Part shown: piece after piece, positions 43,001 to 51,142 of the stretch
Position numbering within the stretch: the first letter of the stretch is position 1
How the letters are laid out: each line of letters opens with the position of its first letter
Source of the DNA: Leadbetterella sp.
Lineage (GTDB): Bacteria > Bacteroidota > Bacteroidia > Cytophagales > Spirosomataceae
DNA length: 64,000 nt
Direction of reading: 5' to 3'
Assembly (NCBI GenBank): GCA_019638185.1
Contig: JAHBUH010000003.1
Coordinates: 234,043 to 298,042 of the forward strand
Made by a program: the position numbers and the translations under genes
The notes under the pieces: model-generated
Database searches by the model: none
Told to the model about the DNA's origin: nothing
What the model saw: only the letters and a program-made list of their open reading frames with translations

Positions 43001-43193
43001 GGGTGATCAGAGAGGATTTTACAAGCACGTCAGCGCTGGCCCCGGGGTACGCCAGCGTTACGCTGATGGTGGTGGGGGCGATTTGGGGGAACTGCGAAAT
43101 GGGCAGCTGCTTAATAGCCAGCATCCCCACAAAGACAATAAGAACCGATAGTACTATGGAAAGTACCGGCCGGTGAATGATTTTACTGAACAT
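40038..43193 (-). CDS. RND efflux pump permease, HAE1 (AcrB/MexB) family
   Basis: A 1051-residue hydrophobe/amphiphile efflux permease. It shows AcrB-type features: PISQFPQIAPTTISVTLAYPGASADV near the N terminus, the TM4 proton-relay motif GIVVDDAIVVVEAVHAKM, PGEDQGTIYAIIQTPPGSTLE in the second loop, and GLLGKNAVLIVEFAVQ in the second half. It forms a tripartite pump with the adaptor (43198) and the OMF (38618). Multidrug or detergent export is expected. It starts 4 bp after the adaptor stop. Confidence 0.94.
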   Translation of the reverse strand: MFSKIIHRPVLSIVLSVLIVFVGMLAIKQLPISQFPQIAPTTISVTLAYPGASADVLVKSSLITLENAINGVQGMRYMATDATSAGEATINVVFEPGTNPNEAMVLVKNRVDQVMTMLPKLVQNEGVIVMPIQPSMLMYVNLYATNESINEKFLYNYAAVNIIPKISRIKGIAKADILGTRRYAMRIWLNPDRMRAYNISGEEVMEALAEQSIIGRPGRLGQSSGIQAQSLEYVLTYKGQYNEPKEYENVIIRAKPDGETVLLKDVAKVELGSEFTDIYSNLDGHPSSSIMLKQTYGSNANDVIAQVKSELIKMKKSFPPGVDYKISYDVSQFLDASIEQVIHTLRDAFILVALVVFIFLGDWRSTLIPILAVPVSLIGAFFVIQMFGMSINLVTLFALVLSIGIVVDDAIVVVEAVHAKMAEEHMSPYKAVKVVMQEIGGAIIAITLVKVAVFLPISFMTGPVGTFYRQFSITMASSNIISALVALTLTPVLSAMMFKAHHTKKENYFSRFLDSFNRLFGRLTDRYTDLLKKIVNRKSVTWAILLIFCAGIFFQNKFLAGGFIPGEDQGTIYAIIQTPPGSTLEKTNQISRELQKICEKVDGVESVTSLAGFEIMTEGRGSNAGTCLINLKNWSERHQSVGEIMAELEEKSKNIAATVEYFEPPAIPGFGSSGGFSLRLLDENATTDYHDFDKINKEFIDNLSKRKELTGIFSFFAANYPQYELVFDSKAAMQKGVSIGRAMENLNLLIGSNYDQGFIRFGQFFKVYVQSAPEFRRFPTDLLNLYVKNDRDEMVPYSAFMSLKKTQGPNEITRYNMYNSASIRGLPADGYTTADAIAAIKETAVKTLPSGYDIAWEGLSYDEAMRGNESIYVFAVVLLFVYMVLAAQYESFIIPLAVVLSLPVGIFGSFFMLKAMGLANDIYAQVGVIMLVGLLGKNAVLIVEFAVQKRQAGSSIFDAAVEGAKVRFRPILMTSFAFVAGLVPLVVSHGAGAIGNRTIGSSAMGGMLTGTIFGVIIIPGLYYIFGKMADGRKIIQDELEGPLTEDFFDHE

Positions 43194-43197
43194 GGCT

Positions 43198-44283
43198 TTA
43201 TTCGGCGTAAAGGTTTAAACTGGAGATAGCCTGTGATGATGGAAGCATTTTAAACTTAATTTTTTCGTTTTCTTTCACCATTTTTATTCCTTCCAGCAGA
43301 ATTCTGTCGTCTGCGCTAAGGCCGGAGGCTATCGCGTAGAGGTGAGGCAGTTCAGCGCCTACCGTTATTTCGCGGGCATGTACCTTATCGTCTTTTCCTA
43401 CCACAAAAACATAGCGTTTTTCCAATACCTCGAAGGTAGCCTTCTGTGGGATCAGCAGGGCATTGTGCACCGGTGTGGTGATCACGATACTCCCGGTCTG
43501 GCCAAATCGCAGCAGTCCCTGGGGATTGGGGAAAGTGGCCCGGAAAGGAATATTACCGGTTTCATTATCGAAATCGGCCTCAATGGTTTCTACCACTCCG
43601 CTGTGGTTAAACAGTTCGCCATTGGCCATTTTAAGGCCTACATTGCTCAGGATCCCTTTATTTGATTTGTCCATAAAGGTCAGGTACTCGGTCTCGGGCA
43701 CATTGAAGTAGACCCACATTTTGCTGTTATCGGAAAGCTCGGTCAGCAGTTCACCTTCTTCCACATAACTGCCTAAACGTACCCTGAAACTGTTCAGGAT
43801 ACCGTCAAAAGGCGCCCGGATCTCCGTAAAAGCCAGGTGGGTTTTCATGAGGTCGAGGTCCGCCTTTGCCTTGTTGTACTTGGCTTTGGCCATGGCCAGC
43901 TCATTGGGTGAAACCACATTGCTTTCCACCAGCGTTTTGGTGTTTTTCATTTCGATGTCTGCGTATTCAGCTTCTGCCTGGGCCTTTTCCACTTCGGCTT
44001 CGTATAGGTTAGGCATGACCTTGAAAAGCAGTTGTCCCTTTTTTACGTGCTGGCCTTCATCCACATAAATTTTCTGCAAATAGCCTTTTTCCTGAGCCCT
44101 GAGCTCAATGTGGTTAATGGAGCGGATCTGGCAAACGTAGTCTTTGGTGACCAGGGTATCTGCCACCGCCGGAGTGGTTACGAGGAACTCTTTCTCTTCC
44201 TCCCGGGCTTCTTTGGGTGGTTTGCAGCTGGTATAAAACAACCCGAATGAAACTCCCATTAAAATGAGATTTCTCTTTAACAT
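43198..44283 (-). CDS. RND efflux periplasmic adaptor lipoprotein (AcrA-like)
   Basis: A 361-residue lipoprotein (lipobox YTSC near residue 20) with the lipoyl-like half-motifs IYVDEGQHVKKGQLLFKV and IRAPFDGILNSFRV, a helical hairpin between them, and the C-terminal membrane-proximal domain. First structural gene of the mfp-rnd-omf operon; a 113-bp gap separates it from the small exported protein upstream. Confidence 0.92.
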   Translation of the reverse strand: MLKRNLILMGVSFGLFYTSCKPPKEAREEEKEFLVTTPAVADTLVTKDYVCQIRSINHIELRAQEKGYLQKIYVDEGQHVKKGQLLFKVMPNLYEAEVEKAQAEAEYADIEMKNTKTLVESNVVSPNELAMAKAKYNKAKADLDLMKTHLAFTEIRAPFDGILNSFRVRLGSYVEEGELLTELSDNSKMWVYFNVPETEYLTFMDKSNKGILSNVGLKMANGELFNHSGVVETIEADFDNETGNIPFRATFPNPQGLLRFGQTGSIVITTPVHNALLIPQKATFEVLEKRYVFVVGKDDKVHAREITVGAELPHLYAIASGLSADDRILLEGIKMVKENEKIKFKMLPSSQAISSLNLYAE

Positions 44284-44396
44284 AGTGATAATAAAAATTA
44301 AGAAAAAAACAATGATTTAGCGGTGTACGAAGAGAAAGGGCACAGGAGTCCCGCCTTTCGTACGGAAATGTCAAGGGGCAGTGTACGCCCGGAAGA

Positions 44397-44774
44397 TCAC
44401 AGGCGGAGGATGCGAATGACCAGGTAGAGGGCTTCGCCGGAATACGGGATTAAAAGAGGTTTGCGGAGCGATAGTTGCTCACTTAATATGTCCAGAACAG
44501 AATACGTACAGTCTTTCAGCGCCAGCCAGGCAAAGGAGGCATCCCCCACCAGGTCTTTCTGAAAAGTATTGGTCGTTTGTTCTATGATTTCATAGGCTGG
44601 TCTTTCACTGGATTTCGAACGGCTCTCCTTTGAAAAGTATTTTAGCGGGTGGCTTTGATGACCGGTGGAAACATGAAGTACCTCGTAGTCTGTTTTGTGG
44701 GCAGACACCTGGTACACCCCACAGAACAAGACTATTAACGGAAGAAAGAGATATTTACTGCTCAGCGCCTTCAT
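44397..44774 (-). CDS. Small exported protein of unknown function upstream of the RND operon
   Basis: A 125-residue protein with a signal peptide (about 1-25, cleavage near VSAHK) and no recognised domain. The mature part is about 100 residues, mixed alpha/beta by appearance, with one cysteine in the mature part. A -7 box 7 nt before the ATG supports it as a real gene. It is on the same strand as the mfp-rnd-omf genes and might be their first cotranscribed gene, but a role in efflux is only a guess. Confidence 0.5.
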   Translation of the reverse strand: MKALSSKYLFLPLIVLFCGVYQVSAHKTDYEVLHVSTGHQSHPLKYFSKESRSKSSERPAYEIIEQTTNTFQKDLVGDASFAWLALKDCTYSVLDILSEQLSLRKPLLIPYSGEALYLVIRILRL

Positions 44775-44781
44775 CTGCCGG

Positions 44782-44789
44782 CAAAGCTA
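44782..44789 (-). promoter_or_regulatory. Promoter -7 box (TAGCTTTG) close to a start codon
   Basis: Exact TAnnTTTG on the minus strand, 7 nt before the ATG at 44774; would give an almost leaderless mRNA. Confidence 0.4.
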
Positions 44790-44936
44790 AGAAAAACATT
44801 ACCGGATTTGGAGAGCGATGATCGTTAAAAATTCCTAAAATTTTCCAGAAATTAAATTGATTATATTTTTTCGTGGTTTTGTCTGGTTTTATGGTGTGGC
44901 TGTTCAGCGTTATGCTTCAAATTTCGTTTCATTTGT

Positions 44937-44944
44937 TAATTTTG
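44937..44944 (+). promoter_or_regulatory. Promoter -7 box (TAATTTTG) for fabD
   Basis: Exact TAnnTTTG 17 nt before the fabD ATG. It lies inside the longer open frame and so argues for the ATG at 44962. Confidence 0.5.
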
Positions 44945-44961
44945 CAGAAAAACCAAAAATT

Positions 44962-45849
44962 ATGAAGGCATACGTTTTTCCCGGGCAGGGAGCACAATTC
45001 AGCGGAATGGGTAAGGAGCTTTACGAAAGTTCACCCCGGGCAAAAGAGCTTTTTGACAAGGCCAATGAAATACTGGGATTTGATATTACCCGGATCATGT
45101 TTGAAGGAACTGATGAAGAGCTGAAGCAGACCAATGTGACCCAGCCTGCGGTTTTTCTGCATTCGGTGATCCTGGCCAGCACGGTAGAGGACTTCCGTCC
45201 GGATATGGTGGCCGGTCACTCCCTGGGAGAGTTCTCGGCGCTGGTGGCCTCGGGGGCGCTGAGCTTTGAAGATGCGCTGCGGCTGGTGGCCAAGCGGGCC
45301 GAGGCTATGCAAAAGGCCTGTGAACTGAAACCTTCCACCATGGCGGCGGTACTGAACCTGCCGGATGAAAAGGTGGAGGAAGTAGCGGCGGCCATAACGG
45401 CGGAATCGGGCGAGACCGTGGTGGCGGCTAACTACAACTGCCCCGGTCAGCTGGTGATCTCAGGTACGGTAGAAGGCATTAATATTGCCGTGGAGAAGAT
45501 GAAAGAAGCCGGTGCCAAGCGCGCCCTGGTGCTGCAGGTGGGCGGAGCTTTCCACTCACCGCTGATGGAGCCGGCCCGCGAAGAGCTGGCCCGCGCCATT
45601 GAGGAAACCGAGTTTAAGACGCCGTCCTGCCCCATTTACCAGAACGTGAATGCCTTACCTTCTACCGATGTGAAGGTGATCCGGGAGAACCTTATTGCGC
45701 AGCTTACCGCGCCGGTTCGCTGGACGCGCACCGTGCAGAATATGGTGGCTGACGGGGCTACGGAGTTTGTGGAGTGCGGGCCGGGAAAGGTTCTCCAGGG
45801 GTTGGTAAAAAAGATAGCTCCGGAAGTAGAGACTTCGGGTGTGCAGTGA
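44962..45849 (+). CDS. fabD: Malonyl-CoA:ACP transacylase
   Basis: A 295-residue cytoplasmic enzyme that loads malonyl groups onto acyl carrier protein for fatty acid synthesis. It starts with YVFPGQGAQ, has the catalytic serine S87 in GHSLGE, the catalytic histidine H198 in GGAFHSPLM and the late QNVNA motif. The frame is open from 44857, but the -7 box at 44937 and the family N terminus place the start at 44962. Not in a fab cluster here; recJ follows 99 bp downstream. Confidence 0.96.
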   Translation: MKAYVFPGQGAQFSGMGKELYESSPRAKELFDKANEILGFDITRIMFEGTDEELKQTNVTQPAVFLHSVILASTVEDFRPDMVAGHSLGEFSALVASGALSFEDALRLVAKRAEAMQKACELKPSTMAAVLNLPDEKVEEVAAAITAESGETVVAANYNCPGQLVISGTVEGINIAVEKMKEAGAKRALVLQVGGAFHSPLMEPAREELARAIEETEFKTPSCPIYQNVNALPSTDVKVIRENLIAQLTAPVRWTRTVQNMVADGATEFVECGPGKVLQGLVKKIAPEVETSGVQ

Positions 45850-45948
45850 GGGGACCGGTTTCTGGGGGAAGTGCTGCATTCACGGGTAAATTTCACATCC
45901 GGGGGCGCGGTTTTGCCGGGAACAAACCACATAATTGTTATATAAAGA

Positions 45949-47670
45949 ATGGAGAAAAAGTGGTCGTTTAAAAATAGCCCGTCTACCGGTGGGGAGTGGG
46001 AAGTGGTCAGGAAGCTGGAGGCGGAACTGGGCATCGCCACGCCTTTAGCCATCATGCTGTGGCAACGGGGTATTTTCGGTTTTGAAGAGGCCCGGCATTT
46101 TTTTCGGCCGCAGCTGGCTGATCTGCATGATCCCTTCCTGATGCAGGATATGGACCTGGCCACAGACCGGTTGACGCGGGCCGTGGAGGCCGGCGAGAAG
46201 ATCCTGGTGTATGGCGACTACGATGTGGACGGAACCACCGCTGTGGCCATGGTCTACGATTTTATCCGCCGGTTTCATACCGCTGTGCTGTATTATAACC
46301 CGGATCGGTATACGGAAGGCTACGGGGTCTCCCAGAAGGGCATAGACTATGCCGTGGCGGAGGGTGTAACCCTCATCATCAGCCTGGACTGCGGCATCAA
46401 AGCCGCAGATAAGGTGGCCTATGCCGCCGGGAAGGGCATAGATTTTATCATTTGTGACCACCATGAGCCGGGCGATGAGCTGCCGGCGGCGGTAGCGGTG
46501 CTGGATCCCAAAAGGAAAGATTGCCCCTACCCGTACAAGGAACTGACGGGAAACGGGGTGGGCTTCAAGCTGCTTTCCGCGTATTGCCTCCGGCACAATA
46601 TCAGTTTCCGGGTGCTGGAAGAGTACCTTGACCTGGTGATGGTGAGCATTGCCTCGGATATCGTGCCTATCACGGGCGAAAACCGGATACTGGCCTATTA
46701 TGGCCTACAGAAGCTAAATACAGCGCCCCGTACCAGCCTGAAAGCCCTGAAATCAGTAGCAGGAGTACAGGGGGAGATGTCCATTGAGTCAGTGGTGTTT
46801 ACCATAGGTCCGCGTATCAATGCCGCCGGGCGGATCCGTCACGCCCGGGCTGCTGTGGAGCTGCTGCTCTCGGAAAACCCGGAAGATGCCCTGGCGCTGG
46901 CCTACGAGATACAGGCGCATAATACGGAACGGAAGGGGCTGGATTCCCGCATTACAGAGGAGGCCGTGGCGCTGATCCGCCAGGACGACTGGCTGCTGCA
47001 CGAGGCCCGGAGCACAGTGCTGTATCATGAAAGCTGGCATAAGGGCGTGATCGGGATCGTGGCGTCGCGCTGCATCGAGCAGTTTTACCGGCCTACCATT
47101 ATCTTTACCAAAACGGGTGATGGGCTGGCGGCGGGTTCGGCCCGGTCAGTTACGGGTTTTGACCTGTACAGTGCCGTGGAGGCCTGCGCGGATCACCTGG
47201 TGCAGTTTGGCGGGCACATGCATGCGGCCGGTATGACCATAGAGCTGACCCGGATAAACGACTTCCGCAAGGCGTTTGATGAGGTGGTGCGGGCCCGGCT
47301 CACTGAAGAGCAGCGGGTGCCGGTGATCCCGGTAGACCTGGAAATTTCCCTGGAAGAACTTACCCGGCGATTCCTGCGCGTCATGAAGCAGATGGCGCCC
47401 TTTGGCCCGCAGAATATGCAGCCGGTTTTTGCTTCGCATGCCCTCAGAGTGGCCTCTGAGCCCCGGGTGCTGAAAGAGAAACACCTCCGCATGGATGTGG
47501 TACAGGAAGGGTCAGATGTGATTTTTCCCGCCATAGGCTTCGGATTGGCTGAGCCGTTTTATGAGGGAATACGCTCCGGGAAACCGTTTTCCATGGTCTA
47601 TTCCCTGGAAGAGAATACGTTCCGCGACAGAACCACTTTGCAGCTGTTTATCCGGGATATCAAGTTTTAA
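45949..47670 (+). CDS. recJ: Single-stranded-DNA-specific exonuclease RecJ
   Basis: A 573-residue 5'-3' ssDNA exonuclease used in recombination and mismatch/base-excision repair. DHH-domain motifs: YGDYDVDGTTAVAM near 84-97, SLDCGIKA, the DHH core ICDHHEPGDELP, a DIVPITGENR stretch, and a DHHA1 domain (SARSVTGFDLYSA, FGGHMHAAGMTIE). The C-terminal OB-like domain is present. Full length. Followed 27 bp later by lptB, which has its own -7 box. Confidence 0.95.
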   Translation: MEKKWSFKNSPSTGGEWEVVRKLEAELGIATPLAIMLWQRGIFGFEEARHFFRPQLADLHDPFLMQDMDLATDRLTRAVEAGEKILVYGDYDVDGTTAVAMVYDFIRRFHTAVLYYNPDRYTEGYGVSQKGIDYAVAEGVTLIISLDCGIKAADKVAYAAGKGIDFIICDHHEPGDELPAAVAVLDPKRKDCPYPYKELTGNGVGFKLLSAYCLRHNISFRVLEEYLDLVMVSIASDIVPITGENRILAYYGLQKLNTAPRTSLKALKSVAGVQGEMSIESVVFTIGPRINAAGRIRHARAAVELLLSENPEDALALAYEIQAHNTERKGLDSRITEEAVALIRQDDWLLHEARSTVLYHESWHKGVIGIVASRCIEQFYRPTIIFTKTGDGLAAGSARSVTGFDLYSAVEACADHLVQFGGHMHAAGMTIELTRINDFRKAFDEVVRARLTEEQRVPVIPVDLEISLEELTRRFLRVMKQMAPFGPQNMQPVFASHALRVASEPRVLKEKHLRMDVVQEGSDVIFPAIGFGLAEPFYEGIRSGKPFSMVYSLEENTFRDRTTLQLFIRDIKF

Positions 47671-47673
47671 TAA

Positions 47674-47681
47674 TACCTTTG
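47674..47681 (+). promoter_or_regulatory. Promoter -7 box (TACCTTTG) for lptB
   Basis: Exact TAnnTTTG immediately after the recJ stop, 16 nt before the lptB ATG at 47698. Confidence 0.45.
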
Positions 47682-47697
47682 TAAAAAAGTAGTGAGG

Positions 47698-48435
47698 ATG
47701 GTATTACGCACGGAAGACCTGGTAAAGAAATACGGACAACGGCTGGTGAATGACCATGTCAGCTACCAGGTGGAACAGGGGGAAATAGTAGGGCTACTGG
47801 GGCCAAACGGTGCAGGGAAAACCACGTCGTTTTACATGGCCGTGGGGCTGGTGAAACCCAACTCCGGGAAAATATGGCTGGATGACCTCGACATTACCCG
47901 GCTCCCCATGTATAAGCGGGCCAAGCTGGGCGTAGGCTACCTGGCCCAGGAGGCCTCGGTATTCCGTGACCTCAGCGTGCAGGATAACATTTTGGGGGTG
48001 ATGGAGCTTTCCAAACCCCAGATGACCCAGGCCGAACGGCGTGATAAGACCGAAGAACTCCTGGAAGAATTTAGCCTTACGCACGTCCGGAAAAACAAAG
48101 GAATGGTGCTTTCAGGTGGCGAGCGGCGCCGGACGGAAATAGCGCGGGCACTGGCCGTAGACCCTAAGTTTATCCTGCTGGATGAGCCTTTTGCCGGGGT
48201 AGACCCCATTGCGGTGGAAGAGATCCAGGGCATAGTGGCTAAGCTGAAGCACCGCAATATCGGGATTCTCATCACCGACCATAATGTAAATGAGACCCTC
48301 TCCATCACAGACAGGGCCTACCTGCTCTTTGAAGGAAAAATCCTGAAGCACGGCACCGCCGAAGAACTGGCTGCCGATGAACTGGTAAGAAAGGTGTACC
48401 TGGGTACGCACTTCGAGCTGAAGCGCAAGATCTGA
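47698..48435 (+). CDS. lptB: LPS export ABC transporter ATP-binding protein
   Basis: A 245-residue ATPase that powers lipopolysaccharide extraction by LptFG. Walker [14 protein letters not shown], the Q-loop [12 protein letters not shown], signature [15 protein letters not shown] and Walker [19 protein letters not shown] match LptB closely. A GTG at 47692 is in frame, but the ATG at 47698 is chosen. Its stop (48433-48435) directly abuts the stop of the convergent nuclease gene (48436-48438). Confidence 0.95.
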   Translation: MVLRTEDLVKKYGQRLVNDHVSYQVEQGEIVGLLGPNGAGKTTSFYMAVGLVKPNSGKIWLDDLDITRLPMYKRAKLGVGYLAQEASVFRDLSVQDNILGVMELSKPQMTQAERRDKTEELLEEFSLTHVRKNKGMVLSGGERRRTEIARALAVDPKFILLDEPFAGVDPIAVEEIQGIVAKLKHRNIGILITDHNVNETLSITDRAYLLFEGKILKHGTAEELAADELVRKVYLGTHFELKRKI

Positions 48436-48903
48436 TCACTGTATCTTTACTCCCCACAGCCCTGCGCTGTTCCGGCGGGCTTCCTGCTGGCAAAGAATGA
48501 ATTTATCGGCGTATTTTACATTGGGTGAGACCGTCAGCACTATGGCGTAGCCTTTTTTGACCATTTCGGCATTAATGAAAGTGCCGTCAGGGAGATAAAC
48601 GTAGGCAAGGGTCCGACGGTAGCGGTCGTAGCGGCGCACGTCGTATTCCAGGCGTACTTTCTTTCCCAATAGGCGTTTACGGAGGTAGGCGGAGGCCTCT
48701 TTCCCGTAAAAGCCGGCTTTTTTAGTGGGGGTATCCCTTATTTCATGGGCATCAATGCCGATCAGCCGGATCTTTTCATCGGGGCCGTTTTCTCGGGTAA
48801 CCCAGAGGGTATCTCCATCTACTACCCTGCTGACCACGCGCATGTCCGGGGTGGCCGGCAGCTGGTTAAACCCGAAGAGGAGGAGAAAAAGGAAGTGTTT
48901 CAT
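48436..48903 (-). CDS. Thermonuclease (SNase)-like exported nuclease
   Basis: A 155-residue protein with a short signal peptide and a staphylococcal-nuclease domain: SRVVDGDTLWV, RLIGIDAHE (catalytic arginine and glutamate) and RYDRYRRTLAYVYLPDG (second catalytic arginine), ending AGLWG. It should cut DNA or RNA in the periplasm or outside, calcium-dependent. The frame extends to 48936 with a second hydrophobic start; the ATG at 48903 is simpler. Single gene. Confidence 0.87.
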   Translation of the reverse strand: MKHFLFLLLFGFNQLPATPDMRVVSRVVDGDTLWVTRENGPDEKIRLIGIDAHEIRDTPTKKAGFYGKEASAYLRKRLLGKKVRLEYDVRRYDRYRRTLAYVYLPDGTFINAEMVKKGYAIVLTVSPNVKYADKFILCQQEARRNSAGLWGVKIQ

Positions 48904-48920
48904 AGGGAATAGCACGAAAA

Positions 48921-48957
48921 TAAAAAGGAGATGCACACCCGGTGTGCACCTCCTTTT
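48921..48957 (-). terminator. Terminator after the OmpH-like gene
   Basis: Stem GGAGATGCACA/TGTGCACCTCC (one mismatch) with a 5-nt loop; on the minus strand it is followed by TTTTTA. It sits between the OmpH-like stop and the nuclease gene. Confidence 0.75.
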
Positions 48958-48971
48958 ACCCTCTCTGAAAA

Positions 48972-49574
48972 TTATTTCTTGGCAGTGGTATCTGCTTTAG
49001 ATTCATTTTTCTTCTTAATGGACTTGTACTCTTCGTTCAGTCCTTTCAGCACATCCTGGGTGATGTCCAGGTCTTCTTTGGCATACAGTACACCGCCACC
49101 TTTGGAGTAGCCAATCACCATGTCGTACTTGTCTGAAGCATTGTAATTCTTCAGGTATTCATGGATCTTGGTCAGCAGTTCATCGGTCTTTTTAGCCTGA
49201 TCCTGCTGCAGGTTTCCTGCTGCATTTTCGCGGTACATCATGATATCCTGCTCTTTTTTCTGGAGCGCGGCCTGCTGGGTAAGGGCCTGCTGTTCGGAAA
49301 ATCCGCCGGCCTGTACTCTTCTCTGGAACAGGGCTACTTCATTCTGGAACGACTGAGCTTTTCTCTGAAGCTCATTTTCAAGCGCGAAGCTCTTGTTCTC
49401 AAATTCTTTAACTACGTCTTTATAATATTCGTAGTTATTCAGAAGCGTATCTGTATTTACATAAACGATTCTTCCGGAAGGCTGGCCGGAAGCCGACTTG
49501 CTTTCTCCCCCTTTTTTATCACAACCCACAAACGTCACACTCAAGCCTAAAAGCAGAACAATGATTTTTTTCAT
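48972..49574 (-). CDS. OmpH/Skp-like periplasmic chaperone lipoprotein
   Basis: A 200-residue lipoprotein (lipobox FVGC near residue 18) with the Skp layout: a short strand IVYVNTDTLLNNY, a long coiled-coil (about 60-145, rich in Glu, Gln and Lys), then a returning strand YDMVIGYSKGGGVLYAKEDLDIT. It should bind unfolded outer-membrane proteins in the periplasm. A -7 box lies 28 nt upstream and a terminator follows, so it is a single-gene unit. Confidence 0.83.
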   Translation of the reverse strand: MKKIIVLLLGLSVTFVGCDKKGGESKSASGQPSGRIVYVNTDTLLNNYEYYKDVVKEFENKSFALENELQRKAQSFQNEVALFQRRVQAGGFSEQQALTQQAALQKKEQDIMMYRENAAGNLQQDQAKKTDELLTKIHEYLKNYNASDKYDMVIGYSKGGGVLYAKEDLDITQDVLKGLNEEYKSIKKKNESKADTTAKK

Positions 49575-49602
49575 TTAAACAGATGATTTTTTAAAAAGTC
49601 TG

Positions 49603-49610
49603 CAAATATA
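49603..49610 (-). promoter_or_regulatory. Promoter -7 box (TATATTTG) for the OmpH-like gene
   Basis: Exact TAnnTTTG on the minus strand 28 nt before the ATG at 49574. Confidence 0.45.
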
Positions 49611-49628
49611 GTGATTTTCTTTAATTTA

Positions 49629-50129
49629 TCACCACTTGAGCGGAACGCTTACCCGTACATCGTCCCAGCTGATGATCAGCTCTTTGTCGTCATTGCTTTT
49701 AATGATCAGTTTTTCTTCGGGCGTAGAAAGTTTAGTTACGGGAACTTTCACTTCGGCTACGTTTTTATCTTTGATTTTTTCGTATCCGAATGCTCCCCAT
49801 TGCTTCATTTCTGTGTTCAGGATCACGGTCCACTCGGTTTCATTAGGAATAGAGTAGAGGGTGTACGTTCCGGCCTTTACAGGTGTTCCGCCGAAATTCA
49901 CATCTTTCCGGAAGGTGATCTCGGTGGCGTTGTTGGCACCGGTGCGCCACACTTTTCCGTATTTCTCCAGTCCTCCGAAGATCACCCGGCCTTTTTTGGA
50001 GGGCTGACCATAGGTCACGCTGACGTTAGCACTTTCATGAGTTACGGTAGGGCTTTGCGGGGCTTTCTTTTCCTGTGCGTAAGCGGCTACTGTAAACAGG
50101 GCTAAAAACATTACCAATAATTTTTTCAT
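49629..50129 (-). CDS. DUF2911 exported protein
   Basis: A 166-residue protein with a signal peptide (cleavage after AYAQ, residue 19) and the DUF2911 core: VTYGQPSKKGRVIFGGL, the VWRTGANNATEI motif and GTYTLYSIPNETEWTVI. DUF2911 proteins are common small exported beta-proteins in Bacteroidota; no biochemical function is known. Single gene between the OmpH-like and ABC ATPase genes, all on the minus strand. Confidence 0.85.
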   Translation of the reverse strand: MKKLLVMFLALFTVAAYAQEKKAPQSPTVTHESANVSVTYGQPSKKGRVIFGGLEKYGKVWRTGANNATEITFRKDVNFGGTPVKAGTYTLYSIPNETEWTVILNTEMKQWGAFGYEKIKDKNVAEVKVPVTKLSTPEEKLIIKSNDDKELIISWDDVRVSVPLKW

Positions 50130-50171
50130 GCTTCAGATTTATTTTTATGTATAAACGGTGATTTTGCCGGT

Positions 50172-50903
50172 TTATTTCTTTTCTGCCAGTTGCTTAGCCA
50201 TTTCTACCGGATCTGTAGGAATATCATTTACCACGTCAGATTCAATAAGGCCGTCACGCAGACGGATAATGCGGTGGGCATACCGGGCGATGTCTTCTTC
50301 GTGAGTCACCATGATGATGGTATTTCCTTTGGCGTGGATGTCGGCAAAGAGCTGCATGATCTCGTAAGAAGTACGGGTATCCAGGTTACCGGTGGGCTCA
50401 TCGGCCAGGAGGATGGACGGGTCATTCACCAGGGCGCGGGCCACGGCCACCCGCTGGCGCTGACCACCGGAGAGCTCGTTAGGCTTGTGACTGCTCCTGT
50501 CGCCCAGCCCCACGTTTTCCAGCACTCGTTGGGCTTTTTCGGTGCGGTCGGCCTTGTTATAGCCGGCATAGATCAGCGGCAGGGCCACGTTTTCCAGGGA
50601 AGACTGGCGGGGGAGGAGGTTAAAGGTCTGAAACACAAACCCGATCTCCTTGTTCCGTACCTCGGCCAGTTCGTTTTCCGACATATCGCTCACGTCTTTG
50701 CGGTTCAGGATGTAGGTACCGCTGGTGGGGGAGTCCAGGCAGCCGATGATGTTCATGAGGGTGGATTTCCCGGAGCCGGAGGGGCCCATGAAAGCCACAT
50801 ATTCGCCTTTTCGGATGGTAATGGAGACTCCTTTGAGGGCGTCTACCACCTCTGCACCCATGATGTACCGCTTGGTAATGTCTTTTGTTTCAATGATGAT
50901 CAT
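50172..50903 (-). CDS. ABC transporter ATP-binding protein, MacB/LolD type
   Basis: A 243-residue ATPase with Walker [10 protein letters not shown] near residue 40, the Q-loop [10 protein letters not shown], signature [15 protein letters not shown], Walker [13 protein letters not shown] and H-loop VTHEEDIA. The ADEPTGNLD wording is typical of MacB/LolD/FtsE-type exporters that act on lipoproteins, peptides or toxins. No MacB/FtsX-like permease is adjacent, so its partner is elsewhere. The frame is open to 50927; the ATG at 50903 with a -7 box 21 nt upstream is preferred. Confidence 0.88.
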   Translation of the reverse strand: MIIIETKDITKRYIMGAEVVDALKGVSITIRKGEYVAFMGPSGSGKSTLMNIIGCLDSPTSGTYILNRKDVSDMSENELAEVRNKEIGFVFQTFNLLPRQSSLENVALPLIYAGYNKADRTEKAQRVLENVGLGDRSSHKPNELSGGQRQRVAVARALVNDPSILLADEPTGNLDTRTSYEIMQLFADIHAKGNTIIMVTHEEDIARYAHRIIRLRDGLIESDVVNDIPTDPVEMAKQLAEKK

Positions 50904-50924
50904 AACCGCTGTCTGTTCGTTTCC

Positions 50925-50932
50925 CAAATCTA
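50925..50932 (-). promoter_or_regulatory. Promoter -7 box (TAGATTTG) for the ABC ATPase gene
   Basis: Exact TAnnTTTG on the minus strand, 21 nt before the ATG at 50903. Confidence 0.45.
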
Positions 50933-51037
50933 AGGGCTTTTGGATATAATCGGTTCAGGTTTTCTATCAAAGTCCCAATTAAAGGATAGATGGTTTAAAA
51001 ACCCGGCAGAAGCATAGTCTGTCCGCCTGAATTCGCT

Positions 51038-51045
51038 TAAGTTTG
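51038..51045 (+). promoter_or_regulatory. Promoter -7 box (TAAGTTTG) for trpD
   Basis: Exact TAnnTTTG 97 nt before the trpD ATG. The leader that follows contains an ACTGA...TCAGT pair (51062-51083) and a GCCGG-TGAA-CCGGC hairpin (51099-51112), and may be regulatory. Confidence 0.4.
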
Positions 51046-51142
51046 TAACCGGAATTTAAGGACTGAGGGTCCGGCCGGTCAGTGGGACAGTGCACGCTGC
51101 CGGTGAACCGGCGGATGACCGAAAGCTAAAAACCTGAGATAC

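Noticed and set aside
40141-43176. Long plus-strand open frames opposite the RND permease, and similar ones opposite other GC-rich genes
   Set aside because: They are low-complexity shadows of well-supported genes on the other strand, with no domain signature or promoter.
44857-44961. Longer N terminus of FabD
   Set aside because: A -7 promoter box lies within it at 44937-44944 and the family N terminus starts at 44962.
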